From Novosphingobium resinovorum (GTDB taxonomy: Bacteria; Pseudomonadota; Alphaproteobacteria; Sphingomonadales; Sphingomonadaceae), in assembly GCF_001742225.1 (NCBI RefSeq), contig NZ_CP017075.1, positions 3,502,001 to 3,566,000 on the forward strand: a stretch of 64,000 bases of DNA. Reading direction: 5' to 3'. Both the position numbers and the translations under genes were made by a program. The notes under the pieces are model-generated. The model made no database searches. It saw only the letters and a program-made list of their open reading frames with translations, and was not told the origin of the DNA. This document shows, piece by piece, positions 1 to 8,509 of the stretch (position 1 is the first letter of the stretch; each line of letters begins with the position of its first letter).

Positions 1-438
1 GCCGAGGAACTGGAACGCGATCTCGCCCCGTTCCGCGCGCTGTCCAAGACGCCGATCGGCATGACCGCGCACGTGCGCTACACCGCGTGGGATGCCGAGA
101 ACCCTGGCACCCTCTCGCCTTTCGTGATTGGTGAGATCATCCGCAAGACCATCGGTTTTTCGGGTCTGCTGCTGACCGACGATCTCGATATGCAGGCCCT
201 TTCCGGCAGCGTGCCGGAACTGGCGGCGCAGGCGATCGCGGCCGGCTGCGACATCGCGCTCAACTGCTGGGCGAAGATGGACGACATGGTCGGCATCGCC
301 AAGGCCCTGCCGGTCATGGCCGAGGAAACCGCCGCCCGTCTCGACCATGCGCTGGCCGGAACCGGCCCCGCGACAGCGGCCGATCACGCCGAACTGCTGG
401 CGAAGCGCGACGCCCTGCTGGCGCTGCGGGCGGCCTGA
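1..438 (+). CDS. nagZ: Beta-N-acetylhexosaminidase NagZ, 3' end only
   Basis: This is the C-terminal 145 residues of a glycoside hydrolase family 3 enzyme; the 5' part lies outside the window and the frame is open from base 1. NagZ removes N-acetylglucosamine from muropeptides in the cytoplasm during peptidoglycan recycling. Visible family signatures are MTAHVRYTAWD and the TDDLDM segment, which in this family carries the nucleophilic aspartate, followed by AIAAGCDIALNCWA. It is followed after one base by scpA, the usual sphingomonad order, so the genes are probably co-transcribed. The ATG at 61 is internal, not the start. Confidence 0.93.
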   Translation, partial: AEELERDLAPFRALSKTPIGMTAHVRYTAWDAENPGTLSPFVIGEIIRKTIGFSGLLLTDDLDMQALSGSVPELAAQAIAAGCDIALNCWAKMDDMVGIAKALPVMAEETAARLDHALAGTGPATAADHAELLAKRDALLALRAA

Positions 439-439
439 C

Positions 440-1243
440 GTGGCCAGTAATCCCGGCCTCTTCGACGACTGGGACGGCGAGGACCGCCAGGGCGCTCAGG
501 CCGACAAGCTGTATCTGGAGATAGACGGCTGGGAAGGGCCGCTCGACCTGCTGCTCGACCTCGCGCGGCGGCAGAAGGTCGATCTGCTGCGCATCTCGAT
601 CCTCGAACTGGTCGATGCCTACCTGACGTACATCGAGGAGGCCGAGGCGCTGCGGCTGGAACTGGCGGCCGATTACCTCGTGATGGCGGCGTGGCTGGCT
701 TACCTGAAGTCCGCGCTGCTGCTCCCGCGCGACGAGCAGGAGGACCCGAGCCCCGAGGAAATGGCCCTGCGCCTGCAGATGCGCCTGCAGCGCCTGGGTG
801 CGATGCGCGAGGCTGCGGCGCGGCTGATGGGACGCGACCGGCTGGGGCGCGATGTGTTCGAACGGGGTGCGCCGGAGGGGCTGCGCGTCGATCGCAAGTC
901 GCGCTGGCAGGTCGAGTGGTTCGACCTCGTAAGAGCTTACGGTGACGTGAAAATCCGCTCGCAGCCGGTGGTGCACATGGTGCGCGAGCGGATGGTGATG
1001 ACGCTCGACACCGCGATCGCCCGGGTCGCCTCGATGCTCGGCGTGGCGATCGACTGGATGGAACTGCGCGACTTCCTTCCGGCAGCGCATGGCAGCTGGG
1101 AAAGCCCGCAATTGCGCCGTTCCGCGCTGGCTTCGAGCTTCGTCGCGGCGCTCGAACTGGCCCGTACCGGCAAGGCCGAACTGGCGCAGGACGAGACGTA
1201 TGGCCCCCTGCGCCTAAGGGCACTCAAAGGCACTCAAACGTGA
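440..1243 (+). CDS. scpA: Segregation and condensation protein A (kleisin)
   Basis: ScpA is the kleisin subunit of the Smc-ScpA-ScpB condensin and bridges the Smc heads during chromosome segregation. The protein has about 267 residues. The N-terminal Smc-binding segment (GWEGPLDLLLDLARRQKVDL, about residues 28-47) is characteristic, and the C-terminal winged-helix region follows. The start is taken as GTG at 440, one base after the nagZ stop; an ATG in this frame at 347 would overlap nagZ and give a non-homologous leader. The stop overlaps the scpB start by 4 bp, consistent with translational coupling. Confidence 0.95.
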   Translation: MASNPGLFDDWDGEDRQGAQADKLYLEIDGWEGPLDLLLDLARRQKVDLLRISILELVDAYLTYIEEAEALRLELAADYLVMAAWLAYLKSALLLPRDEQEDPSPEEMALRLQMRLQRLGAMREAAARLMGRDRLGRDVFERGAPEGLRVDRKSRWQVEWFDLVRAYGDVKIRSQPVVHMVRERMVMTLDTAIARVASMLGVAIDWMELRDFLPAAHGSWESPQLRRSALASSFVAALELARTGKAELAQDETYGPLRLRALKGTQT

Positions 1244-1869
1244 CACAAGACGTCCAAAGCGCCCCCGACGATGTCCTTCGCGCCGTCGAGGCGACCCTCT
1301 TCGCCTCCACCGAACCGCTTACCGCGGATCAGGTCGCGCTCCACCTCGGTTTCGGCGAGAAGGGCGGCGAGGTCCGCCCTGCGCTCGCCGATCTGCAGCG
1401 CCATTATGAGCGACGCGGCATCCACCTCGTCGAGCGCGGCGGGCGCTGGCATTTCGAGACCGCGCCCGATCTCGCGCACCTGCTCCGCCGCGAGAAGGAG
1501 GATGTGCGCCGCCTCAGCCGCGCCGCCACCGAGGTGCTGGCGATCGTCGCCTACCACGAGCCCGTCAGCCGCGCCGAGATCGAGGCCATTCGCGGCGTCC
1601 AGACCGCCAAGGGTACGCTCGACGTGCTGATGGAGGCGGGCTGGGTGCGCGTCGCCGGTCGCCGCGAGGTGCCGGGGCGGCCGGTGATCTACGCGACGAC
1701 GCCCGCGTTCCTCGACCACTTCGGGCTGGGCTCGCTGAAGGAACTGCCGGGCATCGACGAATTGCGCGCGGCGGGCCTGCTCGACCCGGTTGACGAGGAC
1801 ATGATCGAGACGGCGCTGGGCAGCAAGAATCCTCGCATACCGGACAACGCGGATTCCGAAGATGACTGA
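1240..1869 (+). CDS. scpB: SMC-Scp complex subunit ScpB
   Basis: ScpB is the winged-helix dimer partner of ScpA in the condensin complex. The 209-residue product has the typical VEATLFASTEPLT start, the LSRAATEVLAIVAYHEPVSR motif near the middle and the YATTPAFLDHFGL segment. The GTG start overlaps the scpA stop by 4 bp. The C-terminal tail is acidic (ending NADSEDD), as usual in alphaproteobacteria. Confidence 0.95.
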   Translation: MTQDVQSAPDDVLRAVEATLFASTEPLTADQVALHLGFGEKGGEVRPALADLQRHYERRGIHLVERGGRWHFETAPDLAHLLRREKEDVRRLSRAATEVLAIVAYHEPVSRAEIEAIRGVQTAKGTLDVLMEAGWVRVAGRREVPGRPVIYATTPAFLDHFGLGSLKELPGIDELRAAGLLDPVDEDMIETALGSKNPRIPDNADSEDD

Positions 1870-1978
1870 CGTGCGACCGGTGAAGGACATAACCATGACG
1901 GGCTGGCAACTTGGCATCAAAGCGCCTACATGCCCCCTATGACCGGTCGGAATCGACCGCGCTTTTGGAGTTGAGGTT

Positions 1979-2221
1979 ATGGGTAGCTTCTCGATCTGGC
2001 ACTGGCTGATCGTTCTCGTGATCGTGCTCGTGCTGTTCGGACGCGGCCGCGTTTCGGAAATCATGGGTGACTTCGGCAAGGGCATCAAGAGCTTCAAGGA
2101 CGGCATGAACGAGGAAGAGGCCAAGAAGGCCCAGGAAGCCTCGGCTCCCGCCGCCCAGATCTCGTCGCAGAAGGCCGATCCGGCGCCGACCGCGACCGAA
2201 GTGAAGAACGAACAGGCCTGA
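1979..2221 (+). CDS. tatA: Twin-arginine translocase subunit TatA
   Basis: This 80-residue protein has the TatA layout: one N-terminal transmembrane helix ([20 protein letters not shown]), an FGRG hinge, an amphipathic helix ([15 protein letters not shown]) and a charged disordered tail. TatA oligomers form the pore through which folded Tat substrates cross the inner membrane. The gene lies 109 bp downstream of scpB and 20 bp before tatB. Confidence 0.96.
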   Translation: MGSFSIWHWLIVLVIVLVLFGRGRVSEIMGDFGKGIKSFKDGMNEEEAKKAQEASAPAAQISSQKADPAPTATEVKNEQA

Positions 2222-2241
2222 GCGCTCGGGGCTGATCGGGG

Positions 2242-2655
2242 ATGTTCGACGTCGGTGCATCCGAACTGTTGATGATCGTCATCGTGGCGGTCGTCGTCAT
2301 CGGTCCCAAGGACATGCCGATGGCGCTGCGCACGGCTGGCCGCTGGATCGGCAAGATGCGCAAGATGTCGAACCATTTCCGGTCCGGCATCGACGCCATG
2401 GTGCGCGAGGCCGAACTGGAGGAAATGGAGCGCAAGTGGCGCGAGCAGAACGAGGCCATCATGAAGGCGAGCCCGCAGCTCCCCTCGATGAATCCTACTG
2501 CCGACGACATGCAGGCGCCCGCCGTTTCGGAACCTGCCCTTTCGCAGCCTGAACCTGCGGTATCGCCCGTTGCCGATGACGCGCCCGAGAAATCCGCAGA
2601 GGTGAAGACCGAAAACCGGCAGGCCGAGCTGCACCTGCCTCCCCCGCCGCCCTGA
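2242..2655 (+). CDS. tatB: Twin-arginine translocase subunit TatB
   Basis: TatB works with TatC as the receptor for twin-arginine signal peptides. The protein has 137 residues, starts MFDVGASELLMIVIVAVVVI (single membrane helix), continues with the GPKDMPMALRTAGRWIGKMR amphipathic segment and ends in a Pro/Ala-rich tail with a run of prolines. It is longer than TatA and carries the conserved glutamate in the helix, which separates it from TatA. It is in one operon with tatA and tatC. Confidence 0.95.
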   Translation: MFDVGASELLMIVIVAVVVIGPKDMPMALRTAGRWIGKMRKMSNHFRSGIDAMVREAELEEMERKWREQNEAIMKASPQLPSMNPTADDMQAPAVSEPALSQPEPAVSPVADDAPEKSAEVKTENRQAELHLPPPPP

Positions 2656-2677
2656 TCCGTGGCTTGAGGCAGAAACC

Positions 2678-3508
2678 ATGCAGCCCTTCCGCATTTCCGA
2701 TATCGACGACACCCAGGCGCCGCTGCTCGATCACCTGATCGAGCTTCGGGGCCGTCTGCTGCGCGCCTTCATGGCCTTCGCGCTGGCCTTCGCGGTGTGC
2801 TTCTACTTCGCGGGCGACATCTTCGCGTTCCTCGTCCGCCCGCTGACCGAGGCGTTTCCGCCCGGACAAGGCAAGCTGATCTACACCAAGCTTTACGAAG
2901 CCTTCTTCGTCGAGGTGAAGATCGCGATGTTCGCGGCGTTCTTCGTCAGCTTCCCGGTGATCGCCAACCAGATCTGGCAGTTCGTCGCCCCCGGCCTCTA
3001 CGCGAAGGAAAAGAAGGCGTTCCTGCCGTTCCTGATCGCGACGCCGGTGCTGTTCACGATGGGCGCGGCGCTGGCCTATTACGTGGTGATGCCCACCGCG
3101 TTCCACTTCTTCCTCACGTTCGAGGGCCAGAAGGGCGGCCTCAAGCTGGAGGCTTTGCCGGGCACGGGGGACTACCTCGCGCTGGTGATGCAGTTCATCC
3201 TGGCGTTCGGGATCAGCTTCCTGCTGCCGGTGCTGCTGATGCTGCTCAATCGGGCCGGCATGGTGACGCGCGCGCAGTGCGTGGGCGCGCGGCGCTATGC
3301 GATCGTCGGCATCTTCATCGTCGCCGCCGTGGCGACCCCGCCCGACGTCGTCTCGCAGCTTCTGCTGGCGGTGCCGCTGTTGCTGCTGTGGGAAGGCACG
3401 CTGATCCTGATGTGGTTCACCGAACGCCGCGACGCCAAGGACCGCGCGCGCGAGGAAAAAGCCGTAGAGGAAGCGGCCAAGGCTGCCGGGCACGCTGCGG
3501 CGGAGTAA
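2678..3508 (+). CDS. tatC: Twin-arginine translocase subunit TatC
   Basis: TatC is the polytopic core of the Tat receptor. The 276-residue protein begins with the TatC signature in which LLDHLIELRGRLLRA precedes the first membrane helix, has about six predicted membrane segments, and contains the VSFPVIANQIWQFVAPGL motif. The C-terminus is a charged Ala/Glu/Lys-rich cytoplasmic tail. It closes the tatABC operon, 22 bp after tatB. Confidence 0.96.
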   Translation: MQPFRISDIDDTQAPLLDHLIELRGRLLRAFMAFALAFAVCFYFAGDIFAFLVRPLTEAFPPGQGKLIYTKLYEAFFVEVKIAMFAAFFVSFPVIANQIWQFVAPGLYAKEKKAFLPFLIATPVLFTMGAALAYYVVMPTAFHFFLTFEGQKGGLKLEALPGTGDYLALVMQFILAFGISFLLPVLLMLLNRAGMVTRAQCVGARRYAIVGIFIVAAVATPPDVVSQLLLAVPLLLLWEGTLILMWFTERRDAKDRAREEKAVEEAAKAAGHAAAE

Positions 3509-3584
3509 TGGGCGGCGGAGTGACGCCGGGCTCGCTTGCCAGCGTCCACGATATTCCACTATATTGGGGCGAAAGGTGCGCGTG

Positions 3585-3842
3585 ATGAACAAGCCCATGA
3601 CCCTAAACGTCCGGATCGGCGGCGCGCTGGGCGAATTCGTGGCCGCCAACGTGGGCGAGCATGGCTCCTACGAAAACGTCAGCGAATATGTCCGCGACCT
3701 GATCCGGCGGGACAAGACGCGGCTCGAAGCGGAGCAGTTTCAGCGGCTCGAAGCCGAACTGCACCGGGCGTTCGCCGCGCCCGAATCGAGTTATGCTCCG
3801 CTGGATGCGGAAGCGGTGATCGCACGCAATCGCCCCAGTTGA
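3585..3842 (+). CDS. parD: ParD-family antitoxin
   Basis: The protein of about 85 residues has an N-terminal ribbon-helix-helix (MTLNVRIGGALGEFVAANV) followed by YENVSEYVRDLIRRDKTR, as in CopG/ParD antitoxins, and a C-terminal toxin-binding helix. It probably neutralises the adjacent ParE and autorepresses the operon. ATG at 3585 fits the family start; an ATG at 3564 would add seven residues. The stop is one base before the parE start. The pair sits alone between tatC and a convergent metabolic gene, without visible mobile-element remains. Confidence 0.85.
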   Translation: MNKPMTLNVRIGGALGEFVAANVGEHGSYENVSEYVRDLIRRDKTRLEAEQFQRLEAELHRAFAAPESSYAPLDAEAVIARNRPS

Positions 3843-3843
3843 G

Positions 3844-4170
3844 ATGGCGGCTGAAATGGCCGGCTTCACGGTCTCTGCGATCGCCGGCCGGCGGCTCGAC
3901 GAAATCTTCGTATATACACGCGACACATGGGGCGAGGCGCAGGCGGAAGCCTACATTCGCGGCCTGTTCGCCTGCTTCGAGCGGATCGCGCGGTGCGACC
4001 AGCCATGGCGCGCCATTCCGGTCGAATTCGGCGTGGACGGTTACTACTGCCGTCACGAGCACCACTACGTCTACTGGAGGCTGCTTGGTGACGATACGGT
4101 GGGCATCGTCACCATCCTGCACGAACGGATGCACCTGATGGACCGCTTTCGGGAAGACAGCGGAGCCTGA
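3844..4170 (+). CDS. parE: ParE/RelE-superfamily toxin
   Basis: This 108-residue protein matches the ParE fold: RRLDEIFVYTRDTWGEAQAEAYI near the N-terminus, a central YYCRHEHHYVYWRLL strand pair and the C-terminal VTILHERMHLMDRF. ParE toxins of this group inhibit DNA gyrase, while RelE toxins cut mRNA; sequence alone favours ParE because of the WGEAQAEAYI pattern and the ParD partner. The start is ATG 3844, with 3856 an alternative. The stop is three bases before the convergent amidohydrolase stop. Confidence 0.85.
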   Translation: MAAEMAGFTVSAIAGRRLDEIFVYTRDTWGEAQAEAYIRGLFACFERIARCDQPWRAIPVEFGVDGYYCRHEHHYVYWRLLGDDTVGIVTILHERMHLMDRFREDSGA

Positions 4171-4173
4171 AGG

Positions 4174-5865
4174 TTACCGCCGAACCCCTGCCTTGCCGCC
4201 GTCCTGCGCGGCCGACCACGCCAGCCGCCCGCCGATCCACGTTTCCAGCACATGCGTGCCGCGCAGCGCCTGCGGTTCGGCGGTCATCGGGTCTTCGTCC
4301 ACGAACAGGAAGTCCGCGCGCAGGCCCGGCGCGATGCGGCCGAGGCGGTCCTCGGCGAACAGCGAGTATGCGGCGCCCGTGGTGTAGGCGCCCAGCGCCG
4401 CCTCGCGGGTCAGCACTTCCTGCGGCTGCCAGCCGCCGGTGGGCTGGCCGTCGGCACCGGTGCGGCTGATCGCCACCGCGAGGCCCTCGAAGGGATGCGC
4501 GGGCTCTACGGGCGTGTCGGAGCCGAAGGCCAGCTTCGCACCGGTCGCCGCGATCGACTTCCACGCATAGGCCCCCGCCAGCCGCTGCGGGCCGAGACGC
4601 GCCTCGGCCATCACGCGGTCCGAGGCCTCGTGCTGCGGCTGCATGCTGGCGATCACGCCATTGCGGCCGAAGCGCGGGATGTCGGCGGGATCGACCACTT
4701 GCGCATGCTCGATGCGCCAGCGGCGGTCGCCCTTGTAGGTCTGCGACAGTTCCTCGATCGAATCGAGCACCGTGGCGTTGGCTTCGTCGCCGATGGCGTG
4801 GACCGCGACCTGGAAGCCGTCCATCGCCGCGCGGCTCATCAGATTGCCGAGCTGGGTCTGGCTCATCTGCGGCAGGCCCTTGGTGGCAGCATCGTCGGCG
4901 TAAGGCGCCTTGAGCCACGCCCCGCGCGAACCCAGCGCGCCATCGAGGTAGAGCTTCACGCCGTTCATCTTGAGCCGGTCGTCGTCGATCCACGGCGTCG
5001 GGCCGGGGCCGCCGATCAGTGTCATCGCCTCGATCCCGCCCGCGTAGGCGACCACGCGCATGCGCAGCTGGTGCTTGTCGGAGGCGCGGCGGAAGGTCTG
5101 CCAGTCCTCGATCGAGGTGCCCATGTCCGCCACGGTGGTGACGCCCGCCGCCAGGAACTGCAACTGCGCCTCGCCGAAGGCGGTGTCGGCATCTTCGGGG
5201 CGGGGCTTGGGGCGCTTCTTCTCGACGAGCGCGGTGGCGGCGTCGATCAGCACGCCCGCCGGGGCCTTGGAGCCTGCGACGCGCAGCACTTCGCCGCCTG
5301 CCGGATCGGCGGTGGACGCGGTCACGCCCGCTGCGGCCAGCGCGGCGGAGTTGGCCCAGCCGGCGTGGCCGTCGATGCGGGTGAGCCAGGCGGGTTTGCC
5401 GCCGGTCACCTTGTCGAGTTCGGCGGCGGTCGGCATGCGGTCCAGCCCCCAGCTCGCCTGGTTCCAGCCGCCGCCGAGGATCCACGGCGCTTCGGGATGC
5501 GCGGCGGTCCACGCAGCGATGCGCGAAAGGGCCTCGTCGAGCGACTTCGCCATCGACAGGTCCAGCGTCATCCTCGCGAAGCCGGTCGCCATGACGTGCC
5601 CGTGCGCGTCGATCATGCCGGGCACGACGATGCGGCCCTTGCCATCGACCTTGTAGTCCACCTTCTTGGGCCGCTTGTCGCCCTTGTGGAAGACTTGCGC
5701 GATCTTGCCCTGCGGGTCGATCAGGAAGCCCTCGAAGCGCTCCACGCCGCCCTTGCCGTCAGGGGTGACGCCCTCGACGTTGTCCACCAGCACGTCGGCG
5801 ACGGCGGGAGATGCCAGCACCGTACCCGAAAGCAGCGTGGCCGCTGCCGCAATCCGAAACTTCAC
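4174..5865 (-). CDS. Secreted amidohydrolase, YtcJ-like
   Basis: This 563-residue metal-dependent amidohydrolase (amidohydrolase family 3) has a signal peptide ending near AVADV (about residue 24), so it is probably periplasmic. Visible active-site elements are the HxH metal motif DAHGHV, WRIEHAQVV and FGSDTPVEP near the C-terminus. Relatives hydrolyse N-substituted amino acids or amides; the substrate cannot be inferred here. The start codon overlaps the stop of the upstream dehydrogenase by 4 bp, so the two form an operon read from 6797 down to 4174. Confidence 0.88.
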   Translation of the reverse strand: MKFRIAAAATLLSGTVLASPAVADVLVDNVEGVTPDGKGGVERFEGFLIDPQGKIAQVFHKGDKRPKKVDYKVDGKGRIVVPGMIDAHGHVMATGFARMTLDLSMAKSLDEALSRIAAWTAAHPEAPWILGGGWNQASWGLDRMPTAAELDKVTGGKPAWLTRIDGHAGWANSAALAAAGVTASTADPAGGEVLRVAGSKAPAGVLIDAATALVEKKRPKPRPEDADTAFGEAQLQFLAAGVTTVADMGTSIEDWQTFRRASDKHQLRMRVVAYAGGIEAMTLIGGPGPTPWIDDDRLKMNGVKLYLDGALGSRGAWLKAPYADDAATKGLPQMSQTQLGNLMSRAAMDGFQVAVHAIGDEANATVLDSIEELSQTYKGDRRWRIEHAQVVDPADIPRFGRNGVIASMQPQHEASDRVMAEARLGPQRLAGAYAWKSIAATGAKLAFGSDTPVEPAHPFEGLAVAISRTGADGQPTGGWQPQEVLTREAALGAYTTGAAYSLFAEDRLGRIAPGLRADFLFVDEDPMTAEPQALRGTHVLETWIGGRLAWSAAQDGGKAGVRR

Positions 5866-6797
5866 GATTTACCCTTCTGGGGGAGCCGCTTGATGATGGC
5901 GCTCGTATCGAGCCGCCCGCCGCCCGTGGCCTGCACGTCGGAGAAGAACTGATCGACCAGCGCCGCCACCGGCAGCGAGACGCCCAGGCCCCGGCCTTCC
6001 TCGAGGCTGAGGCCCAGATCCTTGCGCATCCAGTCGATCGCAAGGCCGAAGTCGAATTCGCCCGCGTCCATGGTCTTCCAGCGGTTGTCCATCTGCCACG
6101 ACTGCGCGGCGCCGCCCGAAATCGCCTCGTAGACCTTGTCCATGTCGAGGTGCGAGGCCTGCGCGAAGCGCACCGCCTCTGCCAAAGCCGCGACGTTGCC
6201 GGCGATGCAGATCTGATTGGCCATCTTGGCGATCTGGCCCGAACCCGCCTTGCCGACGTGGACGATGCGGCTGGAGTAGCTCTCCATGATCGGCCGTGCG
6301 GCTTCGAGCGCATCGTCGCGCCCGCCGCACATCAGGGTGAGGGTGCCGTTCTCCGCGCCGATCTGCGACCCGGTCATCGGCGCGTCGACGCAGTGGATCT
6401 TGAGGTCGCGCGCCTCGACCGAGATCTGGCGGGCGATGCGCGCCGAGACGGTGGTGTGGTCGATGAAAGTGCCGCCGCGCTTGAGCATGCGGAACACCCC
6501 GTTGGGGCCGAGCACGACGTCGGCAAGGTCGTCGTCGTTGCCGACGCAGGTGATGACCACGTCAGCGTCCTGCGCCGCGTGGGCCGGGTTGGCGGCGATG
6601 CGGTGGGCGAGGCCGGGGTTGGCGTCGCGCCACTTGCGTGCGCGTTCGGGCGTGCGATTGTAGATCGTCAGCTCGTGCCCGGCCTGCGCGATGTGGCGCG
6701 CGATCGCGCCGCCCATGGTGCCGAGGCCGATCATCGAGACCTTGCGCGGGGGTACGGCCGGGGCGGCGGGGGCTTCGGAGGCGGTCTCTTCGGTCAT
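5862..6797 (-). CDS. NAD(P)-dependent oxidoreductase, 3-hydroxyisobutyrate dehydrogenase family
   Basis: This 311-residue beta-hydroxyacid dehydrogenase has an N-terminal Rossmann motif (GLGTMGGAIARHIAQAGH, preceded by a 20-residue Ala/Pro leader), the substrate-binding segment DAPMTGSQIGAENGTL and the catalytic-lysine motif GSGQIAKMANQI. Members reduce or oxidise small 3-hydroxy acids such as tartronate semialdehyde or 3-hydroxyisobutyrate; the exact substrate is unknown. It is the first gene of a two-gene operon with the amidohydrolase. A palindromic repeat lies upstream. Confidence 0.88.
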   Translation of the reverse strand: MTEETASEAPAAPAVPPRKVSMIGLGTMGGAIARHIAQAGHELTIYNRTPERARKWRDANPGLAHRIAANPAHAAQDADVVITCVGNDDDLADVVLGPNGVFRMLKRGGTFIDHTTVSARIARQISVEARDLKIHCVDAPMTGSQIGAENGTLTLMCGGRDDALEAARPIMESYSSRIVHVGKAGSGQIAKMANQICIAGNVAALAEAVRFAQASHLDMDKVYEAISGGAAQSWQMDNRWKTMDAGEFDFGLAIDWMRKDLGLSLEEGRGLGVSLPVAALVDQFFSDVQATGGGRLDTSAIIKRLPQKGKS

Positions 6798-6854
6798 GGC
6801 CCGTTCTTAGCGCCTTTTGGCCAAAAGCAAACCGGCGAAGGTAGCGAAACTCGT

Positions 6855-6973
6855 GTCGTCCCGGACTTGATCCGGGACCGATGGCTATCTTTAGGAATGG
6901 GCCATTCGGCAAGCCACCCCGCCGATGGGTGGGCTGTTCACGGCCAGCGGTCCCGGATCAAGTCCGGGACGAC
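6855..6973. repeat. Palindromic intergenic repeat, family A copy 1
   Basis: The two ends are inverted copies beginning GTCGTCCCGGACTTGATCC and ending with its complement, around a variable centre of about 70 bp. Each arm is itself a small hairpin (CCCGGACTTGATCCGGG). The same element occurs at 19297-19410 and 40569-40680. It lies between divergent genes, where it may affect transcript folding; it has no coding capacity. Confidence 0.9.
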
Positions 6974-7015
6974 GTCCTTTCAATTGTGCGCCGTTTCCGG
7001 TAGGCGCGCGGGTCT

Positions 7016-8272
7016 ATGGACCAGACTTTGCTCAACATCGCTCCCGCGGGCCTCGAAGACGCCCCGCTGACCGCAGCCGACGTACGCGCGGCGGCGGAGC
7101 GAATTTCGGGCAAGGTCGTGCGCACGCCGACGCTCTACAGTTCCACGCTGAGCGCGATCACCGGCGCCGAAATCTGGCTCAAGTTCGAGAACCTGCAGTT
7201 CACCGCCGCCTACAAGGAGCGCGGCGCGCTCAACGCGCTGCTGCTGCTGACCGAGGAGCAGAAGGCGCGCGGCGTCATCGCCGCCTCGGCCGGCAACCAC
7301 GCGCAGGGCCTGAGCTACCACGGCACGCGCCTTGGCGTGCCCGTCACCATCGTCATGCCCAAGACCACGCCGACGGTGAAGGTCATGCAGACCGAGAGCG
7401 TGGGTGGCAAGGTCGTGCTGGAGGGCGAGAGCTTCGACGAGGCCTATGCCCACGCGCGCAAGCTGGAGGGGCAGCTGGGCCTCACCTTCGTCCACCCGTT
7501 CGATGAGCCCAATGTCGCGGCCGGGCAGGGCACCGTGGCGCTGGAAATGCTGGAGGACGTGCCGGAACTCGACACGCTGGTGCTGCCGGTCGGCGGCGGC
7601 GGCCTGTCCACCGGCATGGGCACCGTGGCGCGGGACATCAATCCGGGCATCCGCCTGATCGGCGTCGAGGCACAACTCTACCCCTCGATGTACAACCTGC
7701 TCAAGGGCACCAGCCTGCCGATCGGCGGCGACACGCTGGCCGAGGGCATCGCGGTGATCGCGCCGGGCCTGATGACCTCCAAGGTGCTGCGCTCGCTGCT
7801 CGACGAATTCCTGCTGGTCGGCGAATCGCAGATCGAGAGCGCGCTGGCGCTGCTGCTGCAGATCGAGAAGACGCTGGTGGAAGGCGCGGGCGCCGTGGGC
7901 CTTGCCGCCGTGATCAACAACCGCGAGCTGTTCGTCGGCCGCAAGGTCGGCCTCGTGCTGTCGGGCGGAAACATCGACACCCGCCTGCTGGCGAACGTGC
8001 TGCTGCGCGACCTCGCCCGCTCGGGCCGCCTCGCCCGTCTCAAGATCGGGCTGCAGGACCGCGCGGGCGCGCTGTTCAAGGTCGCCAAGATCTTCCACGA
8101 GCACAACGTCAACATCATCGAAGTCTTCCACCAGCGCATCTTCACGCACTTGCCCGCCAAGGGTCTCGTCACCGAGATCGAGTGCGAGGCGCGCGACAAG
8201 GAGCAGCTGCAGGCGCTGATCGCCGGGCTGCGCCGCGAAGGCTACGAAGTGAAGCTGGTCGAGACAGATTGA
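7016..8272 (+). CDS. ilvA: Threonine ammonia-lyase with C-terminal ACT domain
   Basis: This PLP-dependent fold-type II enzyme of 418 residues deaminates threonine to 2-oxobutyrate, feeding isoleucine synthesis or catabolism. The PLP lysine is in FTAAYKERGALN (about residue 64), the SAGNHAQG loop and the phosphate-binding GGGGLS motif are present, and residues from about 340 form a single ACT domain (LKIGLQDRAGALFKVAKIF). The length and single ACT domain match the shorter class often annotated as catabolic. The ATG at 7016 lacks a strong Shine-Dalgarno sequence. Confidence 0.92.
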   Translation: MDQTLLNIAPAGLEDAPLTAADVRAAAERISGKVVRTPTLYSSTLSAITGAEIWLKFENLQFTAAYKERGALNALLLLTEEQKARGVIAASAGNHAQGLSYHGTRLGVPVTIVMPKTTPTVKVMQTESVGGKVVLEGESFDEAYAHARKLEGQLGLTFVHPFDEPNVAAGQGTVALEMLEDVPELDTLVLPVGGGGLSTGMGTVARDINPGIRLIGVEAQLYPSMYNLLKGTSLPIGGDTLAEGIAVIAPGLMTSKVLRSLLDEFLLVGESQIESALALLLQIEKTLVEGAGAVGLAAVINNRELFVGRKVGLVLSGGNIDTRLLANVLLRDLARSGRLARLKIGLQDRAGALFKVAKIFHEHNVNIIEVFHQRIFTHLPAKGLVTEIECEARDKEQLQALIAGLRREGYEVKLVETD

Positions 8273-8330
8273 TTCGAAAGAGGCTGGCTTCGGGCGATAT
8301 GGAGGTATATCGTTCGAGGTAACGATTACA

Positions 8331-8368
8331 TCGCCCCATCGCCCCGAATTGGTACGGCGATGGGGCGA
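8331..8368. other. 13-bp perfect hairpin downstream of ilvA
   Basis: TCGCCCCATCGCC at 8331-8343 is perfectly complementary to 8356-8368 with a 12-base loop. No T-tract follows directly, so it is not a clear intrinsic terminator; it may stabilise the ilvA transcript 3' end. A second dyad (GACCGGTC near 8399) followed by a short T run could terminate transcription. Confidence 0.6.
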
Positions 8369-8509
8369 TACCGCCAGTCCGGCGCGATTTCACCGCAGAC
8401 CGGTCGGTTTTTGTGGTTAAAAGACTCGCAAGGCGCTGCAGCGCTATGCATATTTGGGAAAGCAGACGGACATAAGGCCGGCCGCAACGCTAGAGGAAGA
8501 TCCAGTTAG

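Noticed and set aside
1234..2712. Long minus-strand open frame antisense to scpB-tatAB
   Set aside because: It is a GC-rich shadow of three clearly recognisable plus-strand genes and has low-complexity His/Arg/Gly composition.
3585..4170. ParDE pair as part of a mobile island
   Set aside because: Flanks are ordinary host genes with no repeats, integrase or composition change.
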